A DNA stretch of 64,000 nt from Euborellia annulipes (GCA_023213315.1 JAKCPI010006084.1:1-64000); one strand, 5' to 3'. Numbered from the stretch's first letter, positions 1-10,062 are shown. Numbers and translations: made by a program. Notes: generated by a model from the sequence alone, not told the origin.

Positions 1-396
1 TATATATATATAGCCTTTGTGTGTGTGAATGTTTTGATAATTTTAATAGTTTTATGGCTTTTAGATTTTATTTAAGCCTTTTTTTAGGAAAATGAATTAG
101 ATGATGTGATTAACTATTTGGCAAGTATTGTATAATGATAAAGAATTCAAAGATTCACCAGGACCAGCCATCAATATTTGAAAAATAATTTGGCCAGTCA
201 TAAGATTTGGGTCCTTGTTTACCCAACCACTACCTTTTTCAAAGCAAATCTCTATTATTTACATTAATTTAAAAAAAAAATAATACTCTTGAATAACGTC
301 AAACGGTGGCCTATGGTATGGAAATTGCATTTTTGACTAATAACCGATTAATTTTTTATTATAAATGAATATTCCTCTGTTTAAAAAATATATAAT
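1..396. other. AT-rich DNA, no gene seen
   Basis: Starts with a short (TA)n tract. Otherwise AT-rich unique-looking DNA with many homopolymer runs. No ORF, splice-site pair or recognisable repeat was found. Confidence 0.6.
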
Positions 397-587
397 GACT
401 GATTCATATTAAAAATATAAAAAAATCATTTTTTACTTTTTTCAATTAAAATAAAGTGATTTTTTTTATAAGCGATTAATCTTATTTTCTAGTTGGATAA
501 TCTTATTACAACTTTATCATCATTTTATTTCTTAACAAAAAAAAAGGTGGATGAAAAAATATTTATAAATACCTTTAATGTTTTGCT
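397..587 (+). repeat. Left copy of duplicated LTR-element flank
   Basis: About 190 bp, beginning GACTGATTCATATT and ending TTTAATGTTTTGCT, is repeated at 7355-7554, directly after the right LTR. By eye the copies are roughly 90% identical with several indels, so they differ more than the two LTRs do. The left copy is followed by TCACTGAACACAC and then the LTR. The same 13-mer occurs at about 7684, some 130 bp beyond the right copy. Confidence 0.8.
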
Positions 588-601
588 CTCACTGAACACA
601 C

Positions 602-1571
602 TGCTATATTAATGTGCTGAAAAGAAATCTCTTATATTTAAAGTTGTGGGGGGTAAACAAAGGAAAGTCGAGATTTTTCAGATTAATATGTTTTTTTAAT
701 TTATTCAAAAAAGAAATATTTTTTTTATGTTTGTAATTATTAAGAGTATCTGCTTCTTTGATATATAAAGATTAATGACTTAGTTTTATTATACTAATTA
801 AGATTAAAGTGTAATTAAAATTATTGATTGTTCAAAGTTTTCAATTTTTATGTTAATTTTAATGATTTTATATTTTTAATATTTATTTATATTTAATACC
901 AAGCTTGGATGCAAAATTTTTATTATAATTAAATATATTTTTTATTTTTTTATAAAACAAAAGCTAGCTTTTTATTAAGCACTGCACTGAGGGGAAAGGG
1001 AACCGATGAAAATCTTATCTTTGATGTGGCTCCCACGAAGACATTTGCTGCTACCGGTGGTGGTCCAAGTCAGCCAGCGGTGAAGTGACCAATGGTCGTT
1101 GATAATGTGATTCTTCTTTGAAGATATGAATTTCGGTGGTTTTTTAACACATCACAAAATAAATAATTTGTTGTAGTTGATTGAGAGTAAATTAAACGTA
1201 TAATTAATTGTAATTAATGAGAAATTGGGATCACTTATAAAGAGTTGGAGAGAGAGTGTAATACAAGACGTGTAGTCTCTCTGGCATCTAGGCTCTCAAT
1301 GCCGTTTCACCCTTTGTCTCTTCGCGGCGCGCGCACCCTTTCGCGTCATCGTCGCCGCACAAAATTTTCAATTTAATCAAATTTATAATTTATTTAATAT
1401 AAAATTGCAAAATAATTCTTTTGTATAATAAGATGAAATGAATTTGATATTATTAATTAATATTTGTTAGATACGAAATCACATAATATTTAATCAAATA
1501 GTATTCTCATATTTTATTTTTTATAATTAATTAAATTAATAAAAGGTGGCTAATTCGCCTATAGGGTAACA
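602..1571 (-). repeat. 3' LTR (complete, TG...CA)
   Basis: 970 bp, starting TGCTATATTAATG and ending CTATAGGGTAACA on the plus strand. Aligns along its whole length with 6388-7355 with only scattered differences (for example TTTTTTTAAT/TTTTTTCAAT and CGTATAATT/CGTGTAATT). It contains a GC-rich patch (CGCGGCGCGCGCACC, near 1324) conserved in both copies. It lies downstream of the ORFs in the element's direction, hence 3' LTR. Confidence 0.85.
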
Positions 1572-1580
1572 TCCCCCGAC
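1572..1580 (-). other. Candidate polypurine tract of the LTR element
   Basis: On the minus strand this reads GTCGGGGGA immediately before the LTR start TGTTACCC. A purine-rich tract abutting the 3' LTR is the usual plus-strand primer in LTR retrotransposons. Its position supports the minus-strand orientation. Confidence 0.5.
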
Positions 1581-3085
1581 TCAAAGAGATTTTATCGTCG
1601 AAGACAATGGATAAAATCTTTTTAGAATTAAAAATTTGAAGGGTGAAAGAAATCAAGATTATTTTATTTTTACTTTGTTATTAACTTTTTTACGCGAGAA
1701 TATTGGCTGAGCGTTTCCGGCCGATATCTCCCCCGATGCCTTCCCATAATCTTCCGGGCTTCGGAAAGATCACCAGGATTATCACATCCAACCGCCGATA
1801 TACAGTAGCTCAGACAGACAAACTTAGGTCAGTCAGGCTCCACTTTCAAGTATTTGGAATTCATTTTCCTTCCATCAACCACAAAGCTTCAATATAATAA
1901 ATGGGGTCAGGTTGCCTATTTATGGCTTTCCTGCCCGGAATAAGTATAGTAAAGGGGTGAATACTTTGCCTTTTTCTAGGGGTATTCATCTCCCGAAAAT
2001 TATTTATAATATAATAATGGCTTCAATGCCAGGAGACTTTGCTCCAAAATATATTTTTATTTATTTAATTTGCCACTTGGGCCAGGACCAATGTCCTACA
2101 CATTATCTATCTTTAGAATTTGAATCCAATCTTTCAATGGATACCTTTCCTTCCCAAAATTTATTATAATTCAAACTAAACTGATTTACTATCAACTGAT
2201 TCGAAGCAACAACCCAAATAATCCTCCCTAACACGACTTCAAATAAAAAAACACCTCAAGAAAACATCCTCCAGTCTCACTCAGACAATATTTTATTCAT
2301 AATAATTGCTTTTTTATAATAATAATTGCTATTTAAAAATGTGGGTATAATTACTTGATTTCTTTCAATTTAACATATTTTTTATTTATTTTATTTTATT
2401 TTAAAACGTCGGGATATCAATTTATTAATTTCTTTAATTATCTGTTTAATTGTTATTCATTTATTTTATGAGAATCTTGGATAGTTTTTACTTTAATCTT
2501 AATATTAATATTTCAAGTGATTTGAACTTTAATTATTATCATTTATAATTGCTTCATACAATATTTAATTAACAATTTATTAAAATCATAGTTTAAAGAG
2601 TTTTGATTTTATGATATTAAAATTAAAATTCGTATAAATATATATTTTTTTTTCATTTCATTTTATCTATGTATATAAATTTTTATCATTATCTATTGAG
2701 AAGATTTAAATAAATTATAAAAATATTTCTTTTTCATTCAATGGATAGAATTTAACAGGGAATTTCAAGGGACAAATTCATTGATATTTAACATAATATT
2801 AATAGTAAATAGTATTTGTAAAAAATATTTTATTTTTTTTTTACAAAAAAAATTCATTCAAAAACTTTAACTTTAAATTCATTGATTTCTTTTCATTCAT
2901 ATACACATTTAATTGATTTAAAATTTATAGAGAATAACTGTGTTTAATAATTTGGGCTGGTTTTATCTAAATAAAATTTTCTTAATTAAAATTTCAATTA
3001 AAGGAATCATAATTATGATAAAATTTTGTTAGTCAAAGTCAGGTCTGTTTAAATGGTTTCATGTTCGTAGTAATGGCGGATTTGT
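1581..3085 (-). other. 3' non-coding part of LTR element
   Basis: Region between the last ORF and the 3' LTR, where pol would be expected in a complete element. Only short ORFs occur, none resembling reverse transcriptase or integrase, and base composition becomes very AT-rich. It is too short for a complete pol, so pol seems lost rather than merely mutated (inference). Confidence 0.5.
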
Positions 3086-3847
3086 TTATGATTTAAAACG
3101 CGAATGGTGCTTTTTAGGGAGACGTTTACAGGCAAACGTCGAATGATGTTCCCTATAGTATTCGTATATTTTCTTTATATAATAGATCCAGGTAGTACTG
3201 GGCTCTATTAAAGGTTGCATAGGTGCAAGGTGAGTAGTAGTTTCCGTGGGAATCGGTTCTGGTAATGGCAGATATCTTCTATAATAATAAAAATATTCGT
3301 AATATTGATTTCCAGAGGCGGTAATCATAATTATCTTATAATGTCTCACACTAAAAAGTTGATAATCAATCATATATTCGATATAGAAGAATTCTGGTTT
3401 TACAGGTGAGAAATATGTTGTACCTGTGTAACGAAAGTTGTAATTTAAAATATCTGGCGAGGTGAATTCTGCTTCCCAGACCTCCCTCGTTATATTTAGA
3501 CATAATTTTGATTGTGGTGTGATTTGATTAGTATGTTTAATAGATGGTTTTTGTTGTGAGTCGGGTTTGTCCGCAAGGCGTCTGAACGACTCTTCAGCAC
3601 TTGCAACGACAGTTGCGCGGACAGCCACTGACGTTTCGGTGTTCAATTTAGAATGTTCAGGTGTTATTGAATAGGGGTCGGTTTTGTTCACAAGGCACCG
3701 GTGCGACCCGCCCGGATTTACAATTTCAATTGCGTGAACAGCCGGTGACGTTTCGGTGTTCAATTTAGAATGTTCAGGTGTTATTGAATAGGGGTCGGTT
3801 TTGTTCACAAGGCACCGGTGCGACCCGCCCGGATTTACAATATTCAA
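3086..3847 (-). CDS. LTR-element ORF3, repeat-containing protein of unknown function
   Basis: 253 codons, third ORF of the retrotransposon, about 90 nt downstream of the gag-like ORF. The N-terminal part holds two near-identical copies of a 39-residue unit (residues about 3-41 and 42-80, each with the motif NPGGSHRCLVNK), then a decayed third unit to about residue 97. The C-terminal half is rich in Tyr (for example YYEYFYYYRRY) and ends in a basic stretch. No Asp-Thr/Ser-Gly protease motif, zinc knuckle or RT motif is visible. The repeat continues upstream in another reading frame, so the start codon may only mark where the register slipped. It could be the remnant of a pol or env-position ORF. 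Function unknown. Confidence 0.5.
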   Translation of the reverse strand: MNIVNPGGSHRCLVNKTDPYSITPEHSKLNTETSPAVHAIEIVNPGGSHRCLVNKTDPYSITPEHSKLNTETSVAVRATVVASAEESFRRLADKPDSQQKPSIKHTNQITPQSKLCLNITREVWEAEFTSPDILNYNFRYTGTTYFSPVKPEFFYIEYMIDYQLFSVRHYKIIMITASGNQYYEYFYYYRRYLPLPEPIPTETTTHLAPMQPLIEPSTTWIYYIKKIYEYYREHHSTFACKRLPKKHHSRFKS

Positions 3848-3935
3848 TTGCGTGAACAGCCGGTGACGTTTCGGTGTTCAATTTAGGATGTGGGGTTTTA
3901 GGGAGTTTGTTTTATAATGTGATCGGTTATATTTA
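3632..3935 (-). repeat. Tandem repeat, ~117-bp unit, inside LTR element
   Basis: The segment starting ACGTTTCGGTGTTCAATTTAG begins at about 3631, 3748 and 3866, so the units are 117 and 118 bp apart. The first spacing keeps the reading frame (39 codons); the second shifts it by one base, which ends the ORF on that side. The first unit is more diverged. Confidence 0.8.
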
Positions 3936-3939
3936 CCTT

Positions 3940-4815
3940 CTAGCTCAGACCGATCTTCGGAGCTAGACGGATATAGTTTTCCTCCTCCTCAGGATCTCTA
4001 TTGAAAGATTCGGATGCGGCGAAGGCGACTGTTTGAATCCTTTCTGGCGGATTACTATAAGCGTCCTGGACTCGTCGCTCATTTCGTCGATTGTTGGGAA
4101 AATTTCGCCCCGCAGTATTGGTACTGGGACGTGGTTCATCTCTATGAGGTGAGGGGGCCCTCTGAGCCGGTTGCTCACCTCTACGTGGTCCTGGAGGTCC
4201 ATTCCGATTTGATGCATAATTACCTGTTGAGGCGTCTCTATTGGGCGCTGGGCGTGTCCCATTATTCAATGACTGGTGATTCTGTTGATTTGGAGCCTGC
4301 CAGAGTCCATAACGAAATACATTTCGAAGGACCATACATACGTCGTCATACGTTGGCCTGACTGAAGTGAGTTGGTTGCGAATATTAGGGGGCATGCCTT
4401 GGATTATCAAATGGATGATATATTCATCCTTGCCACGATGCTCGAGGTATTGCGCCCATTGATAGCATTGCTTAAAATAGGTGAGTGGGTTGAAATTGGG
4501 ATTATGATAATATGGGTTTTTATAAATATAATTATGCACAAATTGACTTTGTGAGTCAGAACCCCAAAATTCGTTTTCAAATTCTTCCATAAAATCATTT
4601 ATATCTTGGACCGTATGGCGCCGTGATTGTGCCCATGTCTTTGCCTTGCCCTCGAGACAATACATAAAGGCATCAATTGCGTGCTGGGGACGTAATTTAT
4701 AATTTTTTAAAAAATTTCTAAAAGCAATTAAAAATTCTTTTGGATTAATGTCCCTGAGAGAATTAGAGCCAGAACATTTTGGGAGGTTTTCACAGCTTAT
4801 TTTTACCTGTTCCAT
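3940..4815 (-). CDS. gag: LTR-element gag-like protein
   Basis: 291 codons. Residues about 20-170 look like a retrotransposon capsid (Retrotrans_gag-type) domain: a hydrophobic/aromatic helix-rich region with motifs FLIAFRNFLKNY, AFMYCLEGKAKTWAQ, DFMEEFENEFW and YFKQCYQWAQYLEH, the pattern expected of Ty3/gypsy gag. The C-terminal third is low-complexity, rich in Pro, Arg, Asn and Gln, and may bind RNA without a CCHC zinc knuckle. It would assemble the particle around element RNA (family knowledge). Its frame is open upstream of the ATG and overlaps the end of ORF1, so it may be expressed as an ORF1-gag fusion by +1 frameshifting, or the two were one gag split by mutation. Confidence 0.75.
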   Translation of the reverse strand: MEQVKISCENLPKCSGSNSLRDINPKEFLIAFRNFLKNYKLRPQHAIDAFMYCLEGKAKTWAQSRRHTVQDINDFMEEFENEFWGSDSQSQFVHNYIYKNPYYHNPNFNPLTYFKQCYQWAQYLEHRGKDEYIIHLIIQGMPPNIRNQLTSVRPTYDDVCMVLRNVFRYGLWQAPNQQNHQSLNNGTRPAPNRDASTGNYASNRNGPPGPRRGEQPAQRAPSPHRDEPRPSTNTAGRNFPNNRRNERRVQDAYSNPPERIQTVAFAASESFNRDPEEEENYIRLAPKIGLS

Positions 4816-4834
4816 TGTGAGAAGCTCTTCGGGT

Positions 4835-5905
4835 TCAAATTTCAGCGCTCTTTTCTTGAAATGTAACCCTTTTTGTTTCTAATTTAGGTGCTGGCGCCTC
4901 TATAAGTGGGGAGGGAAAATTTATTTTAAACATGGAGTCGTCTACGACCTTTGACCTACTCTCCTGGTCCCTAACTTCTGAGGGTGCCTCATTAAACGAA
5001 AGTAAATTTTGTTTAGGCGCTGCAGAATTAATTTTATTTATTTGTTTTTCGACAAAGACTGGAAATTGTTGAAATTGTCTTTCCAGTCTGTCTACTTGGT
5101 TCTCTAACGTAGGAATTTTATTTTGTATCTCAGGTAAACATTTAGTTTGGGCCTCAAGTAAAGGAATTTTTTGAACCAATGTCTCATGAATTCCTACTTG
5201 TTGTTGAACAACTGCCAAATTATCTTCTACTACATTAATTCTATTAGTATTTTGACCAATGTAAGTTTTCATTAAGTCGATACTTTCACTAATTTTATTT
5301 TCAAACTTTATTGATTGTTCATCTATTTTGTGTGAAAGTCCGACTGACAATTGTGAGTTTTCTTGCATTTGTATATTGAGCTGTTGAATTGCTTGTAGTA
5401 GATCCTGCATACTCGGAGTGTTAGGGGCCGATATCTCCTTTTTCTTTGCTCCGGAGCTAGCTATAATTTGCATGGGAACGGGTTGTACCATTTTAGGTGT
5501 GGGGGCTCGGGTTTGAGGCCCTGTGGCCACCAAGGTACGTTGTTTTGTTAAATGAGGAGTGGAAAGGGACAGAAGGTCCTCTTGTTGCACTCCTGTGGGC
5601 GAAGGCGGACTCAAGACCTCCTCGCGCAACTCCCATTTAGCTTGGACTTGACTCCTCTCTTCCTCCATTGACTGGGGACCTAGCTGTGTATACTCATCAC
5701 CAACTCGCCTATCTCTCTGGCCAGTCCTCTCAGAGGACTGAGGGGTCTCTAAGCCCTGGTCAGAAGGCTCACCTGAAAGCCCCGTCCCATATGAGATACC
5801 TAAAGCCGAATCACCCGACATTTGTATAAGTTCAGGCTTTGGTGTTGATTGTGGGCGGTGTAAAGTAAAATTATTAGGCTCATTAATGTCACTAAATTGA
5901 TTCAT
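4835..5905 (-). CDS. LTR-element ORF1, coiled-coil protein
   Basis: 356 codons, first ORF after the 5' LTR and a leader of about 480 nt; the ATG at 5905 is the first long-frame start. Residues about 1-160 are polar, rich in Ser, Pro, Gln and Glu and probably disordered. Residues about 165-300 show heptad-like spacing of Leu/Ile/Val with many Gln, Asn, Glu and Lys (for example QDLLQAIQQLNIQMQE and IPTLENQVDRLERQFQQF), a long coiled coil probably used for oligomerisation. The end is basic. It stops 19 nt before the gag-like ATG but in another frame. No conserved enzyme domain. Probably the N-terminal structural part of a split gag (inference). Confidence 0.65.
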   Translation of the reverse strand: MNQFSDINEPNNFTLHRPQSTPKPELIQMSGDSALGISYGTGLSGEPSDQGLETPQSSERTGQRDRRVGDEYTQLGPQSMEEERSQVQAKWELREEVLSPPSPTGVQQEDLLSLSTPHLTKQRTLVATGPQTRAPTPKMVQPVPMQIIASSGAKKKEISAPNTPSMQDLLQAIQQLNIQMQENSQLSVGLSHKIDEQSIKFENKISESIDLMKTYIGQNTNRINVVEDNLAVVQQQVGIHETLVQKIPLLEAQTKCLPEIQNKIPTLENQVDRLERQFQQFPVFVEKQINKINSAAPKQNLLSFNEAPSEVRDQESRSKVVDDSMFKINFPSPLIEAPAPKLETKRVTFQEKSAEI

Positions 5906-6369
5906 GGTTAAATCTAAATTTAAGAATGTATAGGGTATGATAATTAATGTCTCTTAACTATCTATGTGTAAACGTCAAGTAATTGTCACTAAACGTCAAA
6001 GTCAATTTGACAACTGTCAAAATGACACGTGGGATTATTTATTTTTGAATTATTTAATTTTATTTATTTTTTTATTTATTTAAGAAAAGTAATTTATTCA
6101 AAATTTTAATTTGAGCAAAGAATTAAAATTTTAAAAGATTTGATTTAAATTTTTATTTTATATCAAATTGATAATTTCTGATTTGAATAAAATTATCTAA
6201 TTTTTTTTTTTTTTTTGGGTTTCGAATTTATTTTAATTAAATTAAAAGAATTTGATCTTAATCGGTTTAATTTAGTTTGAGTTGAAGTTAAGAGCAATTT
6301 TTAATAAAAATAGGGTTTAATTAGGGTTCAAATTTTAATATGATGCTGACCGGTGAGGGTTAACCGATC

Positions 6370-6387
6370 CCAGCCAACCTCCAGCCA
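6370..6387 (-). other. Candidate primer binding site
   Basis: Immediately internal to the 5' LTR. On the minus strand the LTR ends ...TAACA and the next bases are TGGCTGGAGGTTGGCTGG; TGG complements the CCA of a tRNA 3' end. I could not match it to a named tRNA. Confidence 0.45.
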
Positions 6388-7355
6388 TGTTATATTAATG
6401 TGCTGAAAAGAAATCTCTTATATTTAAAGTTGTGGGGGGTAAACAAAGGAAAGTCGAGATTTTTCAGATTAATATGTTTTTTCAATTTATTCAAAAAAAG
6501 AAATATTTTTTTTATGTTTGTAATTATTAACGAGTATCTGCTTCTTTGATATATAAAGATTAATGACTTAGTTTTATTATACTAATTAAGATTAAAGTGT
6601 AATTAAAATTATTGATTGTTCAAAGTTTTCAATTTTTATGTTAATTTTAATGATTTTATATTTTTAATATTTTTATTTATATTTAATACCAAGCTTGGAT
6701 GCAAAATTTTTATTATAATTGAATATATATTTTTTTTTTTATAAAAACAAAAGCTAGCTTTTTATTAAGCACTGCACTGAGGGGAAAGGGAACCGATGAA
6801 AATCTTATCTTTGATGTGGCTCCCACGAAGACATTTGCTGCTACCGGTGGTGGTCCAAGTCAGCCAGCGGTGAAGTGACCAATGGTCGTTGATAATGTGA
6901 TTCTTCTTTGAAGATATGAATTTCGGTGGTTTTTTAACACATCACAAAATAAATAATTTGTTGTAGTTGATTGAGAGTAAATTAAACGTGTAATTAATTG
7001 TAATTGATGAGAAATTGGGATCACTTATAAAGAGTTGGAGAGAGAGTGTAATACAAGACGTGTAGTCTCTCTGGCATCTAGGCTCTCAATGCCGTTTCAC
7101 CCTTTGTCTCTTCGCGGCGCGCGCACCCTTTCGCGTCATCGTCGCCGCACAAAATTTTCAATTTAATCAAATTTATAATTTATTTAATATAAAATTGCAA
7201 AATAATTCTTTTGTATAATAAGATGAAATGAATTTGATATTATTAATTAATATTTGTTAGATACGAAATCACATAATATTTAATCAAATAGTATTCTCAT
7301 ATTTTATTTTTTATAATTAATTAAATTAATAAAAGGTGGCTAATTCGCCTATAGG
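6388..7355 (-). repeat. 5' LTR, missing its outermost bases
   Basis: Aligns with 602-1565 but stops at CCTATAGG. The final GTAACA seen in the other LTR is absent and the sequence passes directly into the flank copy at 7355. The terminus has therefore been lost or replaced after insertion, or the junction is an assembly artefact. Confidence 0.8.
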
Positions 7356-7554
7356 ACTGATTCATATTAAAAATACAAAAAAAAAATCATTTTTTACTTT
7401 TTTCGATTAAAATAAAGTGATTTTTTTTTAAGCGATTAATCTTATTTTCAATTTGGATAACTCATTACAACTTAAAAAAACTTTATCATCATTTTATTAC
7501 TCAACAAAAAAAGGTGGATAAAAAAATATTTATAAATACCTTTAATGTTTTGCT
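7355..7554 (+). repeat. Right copy of duplicated flank
   Basis: Second copy of the 397-587 segment, joined to the truncated LTR. It is followed by about 130 bp absent from the left side, then by the TCACTGAACACAC 13-mer at about 7684. Confidence 0.8.
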
Positions 7555-8045
7555 GGAGCCTTCAGTAGTGTCAAAGGGTAGCCGATGATGACCCTTAAAT
7601 GATCACTTGCTTATTCACCATTAGTTTATTATTATTAAATAGTTAAATTCACGTATAAAATAAATTATAAAAACTGATTAATATCACTGAACACACGGAA
7701 AGTATTTTTTCTCGATGGAAATAAGATGACACATCGTCAAAGTGAAGAGCTCCAAGCGAGTTTTAGTTATATTATTTGTTTCAAAGAGTATCTGAAATTA
7801 AAAATATTCTTTAGATTGATTGAAATAAATGTTTGATTAAAAACAAATATTAAAATAACATGAAAATAATTACCTGGTCTTTGATCAGCAGCTGTCAAAA
7901 TTCCTTGATTCGATTTCTTATTAACGACACATCCGATTTAATAAAGATTATATTCATTTTGAAGCTCATTTAATATAGAATGAATATAGATAATTAGTTT
8001 AAGTTGAAACGATTTTCATACTCAATTAATTTAATATTCTTTGCG

Positions 8046-8162
8046 ATGTCATCTTATTCCAATGAGAGAGACACAGGCAAAGAGGTTGAGTTGACAAGAT
8101 CAGAGAGTATACATTCAATGCCAGTAGCCGCAGGTATCCAAAGACAGGACAAACAGAGCTGA
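8046..8162 (+). CDS. Candidate short ORF or exon, unassigned
   Basis: A 38-codon ATG-to-TGA frame with hydrophilic, protein-like composition (starts MSSYSNERDTGKEVELTRSE) in a small GC-richer island. The opposite strand is open in two frames as well, and has a good acceptor (TATTTTCAG) at its right edge, so the coding strand is undecided. It could be a first exon (GCAG/GTATCC donor near 8132), a terminal exon on the minus strand, or chance. Confidence 0.2.
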   Translation: MSSYSNERDTGKEVELTRSESIHSMPVAAGIQRQDKQS

Positions 8163-8306
8163 AAATAGATAATAATATTTTTAATTATTTATTTTACAAA
8201 AAATTCTTACTCTATGATTTTAATAAAACTATTATTAAAATTAAATATATAGGGAGACGTTAAAATAAATTTATTTTTTAAATAATAAAATAACTTAAAA
8301 TATCAA

Positions 8307-8630
8307 GAAATCTGGTGTGACTGGTCGCACCAGATTTTTTGTGTCGAGATATATTTAGTTTCCGCCGTTATATTAGAATTCAAAAGGTAAAATTTATAAA
8401 CATGGCCAAATATTTATATTTTGTTACCATGGCAACCATTTCTTTTATCTTTCCTATGAAGTACAAGAGTAAAGTGGTCTTCAAACAATTTTGAGAGCAA
8501 AATGAGAATATACATTTGAAAGACCATCTAAAAAATAATTGATTTTTTAATTTTAAATAAAATTATTTGAGCTAATTTTGAGAAAATCGAAAAAAAACTG
8601 AAAAAGTACATCAGTAAAGTATTATTACCA
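8307..8630 (+). mobile_element. CTGGTG-family element, 3'-truncated
   Basis: Begins AAATCTGGTGTGACTGG with a shortened terminal hairpin (CTGGTG...CACCAG), then the family core: TGTGTCGAGATATATTTAGTTTCC, GTTACCATGGCAACC, CATCAGTAAAGTA. It ends before the 3' hairpin. Non-coding. Confidence 0.85.
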
Positions 8631-8682
8631 GCGGCGTAACTAGCCTTTGAGGGCGCGGGGGGCGAACTGGTCTACTGCGTGC

Positions 8683-8812
8683 CTATTTATTTGAACAGCC
8701 TATTCAATTGAAATCAATTTTTGTCGCATGAGATGAGATGCGAACTTCTGATCCGTAGCACAAGATACAAGAACTCTACCAATGTGCCATGAACCAGGGC
8801 GTAATTAAGTTT
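8683..8812 (-). mobile_element. tRNA-derived SINE, family B
   Basis: On the minus strand it has an A-box-like TTGGTAGAGTTCTTG and a B-box-like GAAGTTCGCATCTC, followed by a body with paired AATTGAT...ATCAATT-type words, as in the copies at 11012 and 38648. Diverged. Confidence 0.55.
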
Positions 8813-9622
8813 TTTTTAATTTGTTCAGTTCGAATCGAGGCATTTTGAACATGTCACGGAAAGTAAAAGTATTTTTCAATTGAATTGCAAGGTTTGATTG
8901 AATTGACTAAAAAATAAAGGTGAGATCAAAGGAATATTTTTTTTTATTTAATATCAAATGGTCAAAGTAAACGTTAAGATTTATTTATTTATATTTAAAA
9001 ACTGCTATTTATAAATTTTCACAAAGTTAGACACCACGTAGACAAAAGTAAATATTTTTAAAGAAATAAAAAAAAAAATGTATTTTCAATTGGAATGTTT
9101 GAATGTTTAAAGTGTGTAGGGTGAGAGAGATGGTTTGGGCCAGGTAAAGGGTAGGGGTGAATAAATAAGAGATGCTGGGGTCCCGGTTCAACGCCTGTTT
9201 GGATTGCTTCGGATCTCCTTTGTGTGTTAAGACAGGAGAGAGGGATTTGTGTTTGCCAAACGATCTAAACTCTCCTCACCCTCCACTTCCCTCGGGACAA
9301 AACATATCCGGTTACACCATCGTAGCGCATCGATGAGAAACAAAACAGAGATATTTGCTAAATAAACCAACAGATTTCGAGAGGAACTCGCTCTTTCTCT
9401 TTTCAATCATATATCGGATTTATTTAGTAGTTTTTTTTAGTTGACTTGGGCAATCTTGCTACAAACGGATCTTACAAATCTTACTTAGCCACCGCTAACT
9501 ACTATTTATATTATTAATATCAATATTATATGATCTCAAACCAGGAGATTTAATCTTAAGTTAAACAAAAACACAGATTTCAGGTTGGAGGAGATGGAAT
9601 TTTTACTTTCTTTTACCTCTAT

Positions 9623-9790
9623 CAGTGGCGGATCCAGAGGTGTTTCTCGGAGGGGGTAATCTGGTGTGACTAGTCGCACAGCTCACAATTTTTTTTTATT
9701 TTCGGTAATTTAAAGGCGCATTCTGTAACTTGTTTGCCAGAATATAAATACAAATCAAATTTTTAACTATTAATTTTTAAAATTTTACAT
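9623..9790 (+). mobile_element. hAT-like MITE fragment carrying CTGGTG hairpin
   Basis: Starts CAGTGGCGGATCCAGAGG, a hAT-type terminus, and matches in reverse the MITE at 29824-30086, including the internal GGGTAATCTGGTGTGACT and the tail TTTGCCAGAATATAAATAC. The other terminus is missing; a SINE abuts it. Confidence 0.7.
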
Positions 9791-10062
9791 TGCCCTCGGG
9801 GCATGGGTAGGGTTAGGTGCTAACCTCATATACCACACGTCGCGGGTTCGGACCCCAGGCAGTCCGATGATTTTATTTAAGCCAATTGGATCCAAATGGC
9901 TTAGATAAGAATCCTGGACCCCCATATAGTATATTTATGCAATAACGGATATCGTAAAAAAGTCTTATATGGCCTGAGATGCCGAAAAGACTGTGTGAAT
10001 GTGTGTGTGTGAGTGTGAGTGTGAATGAGAAAAAAGTGTGAGTGTTTAAAAAAAAAAATATT
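9791..10062 (+). mobile_element. tRNA-derived SINE, family A
   Basis: Head begins GCCCTCGGGGC. B box GGTTCGGACCC at about 9844-9854, preceded by an A-box-like GGGTTAGGTGC. The body contains the family words AGTCCGATGATTTTATTTAAGCC and GGACCCCCA, then a (GTGT/GAGT)n tract and an A-run. Non-autonomous retroposon transcribed by Pol III (family knowledge). Confidence 0.8.

Larger units (their letters stand above)
602..7355 (-). mobile_element. Non-autonomous LTR retrotransposon with gag-like ORFs
   Basis: Two direct repeats of about 970 bp, nearly identical, flank about 4.8 kb of internal sequence. On the plus strand the LTR begins TGYTA and, in the complete left copy, ends TAACA, i.e. TG...CA with a 5-bp terminal inverted repeat. 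All long ORFs run on the minus strand, so the element's 5' LTR is the right one. In that direction a TGG-starting primer-binding-site candidate follows the 5' LTR and a G-rich purine tract precedes the 3' LTR. ORF order is coiled-coil protein, gag-like protein, repeat protein. No aspartic protease, reverse transcriptase, RNase H or integrase is present; the last 1.5 kb before the 3' LTR carries no long ORF. The gag type suggests a Ty3/gypsy-like lineage (inference). High LTR identity indicates a recent insertion. Confidence 0.85.

Noticed and set aside
1703..2169. Two plus-strand ORFs in the LTR element
   Set aside because: Opposite to the element's coding strand and without motifs.
4014..4361. 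115-codon plus-strand ORF
   Set aside because: Antisense shadow of the gag-like ORF.
3963..4598. Minus- and plus-strand ORFs of 60-99 codons over gag
   Set aside because: Out-of-frame shadows; no motifs and no independent start context.
9791..9870. tRNA gene
   Set aside because: A and B boxes are present but no cloverleaf closes; it belongs to a SINE with body and tail.
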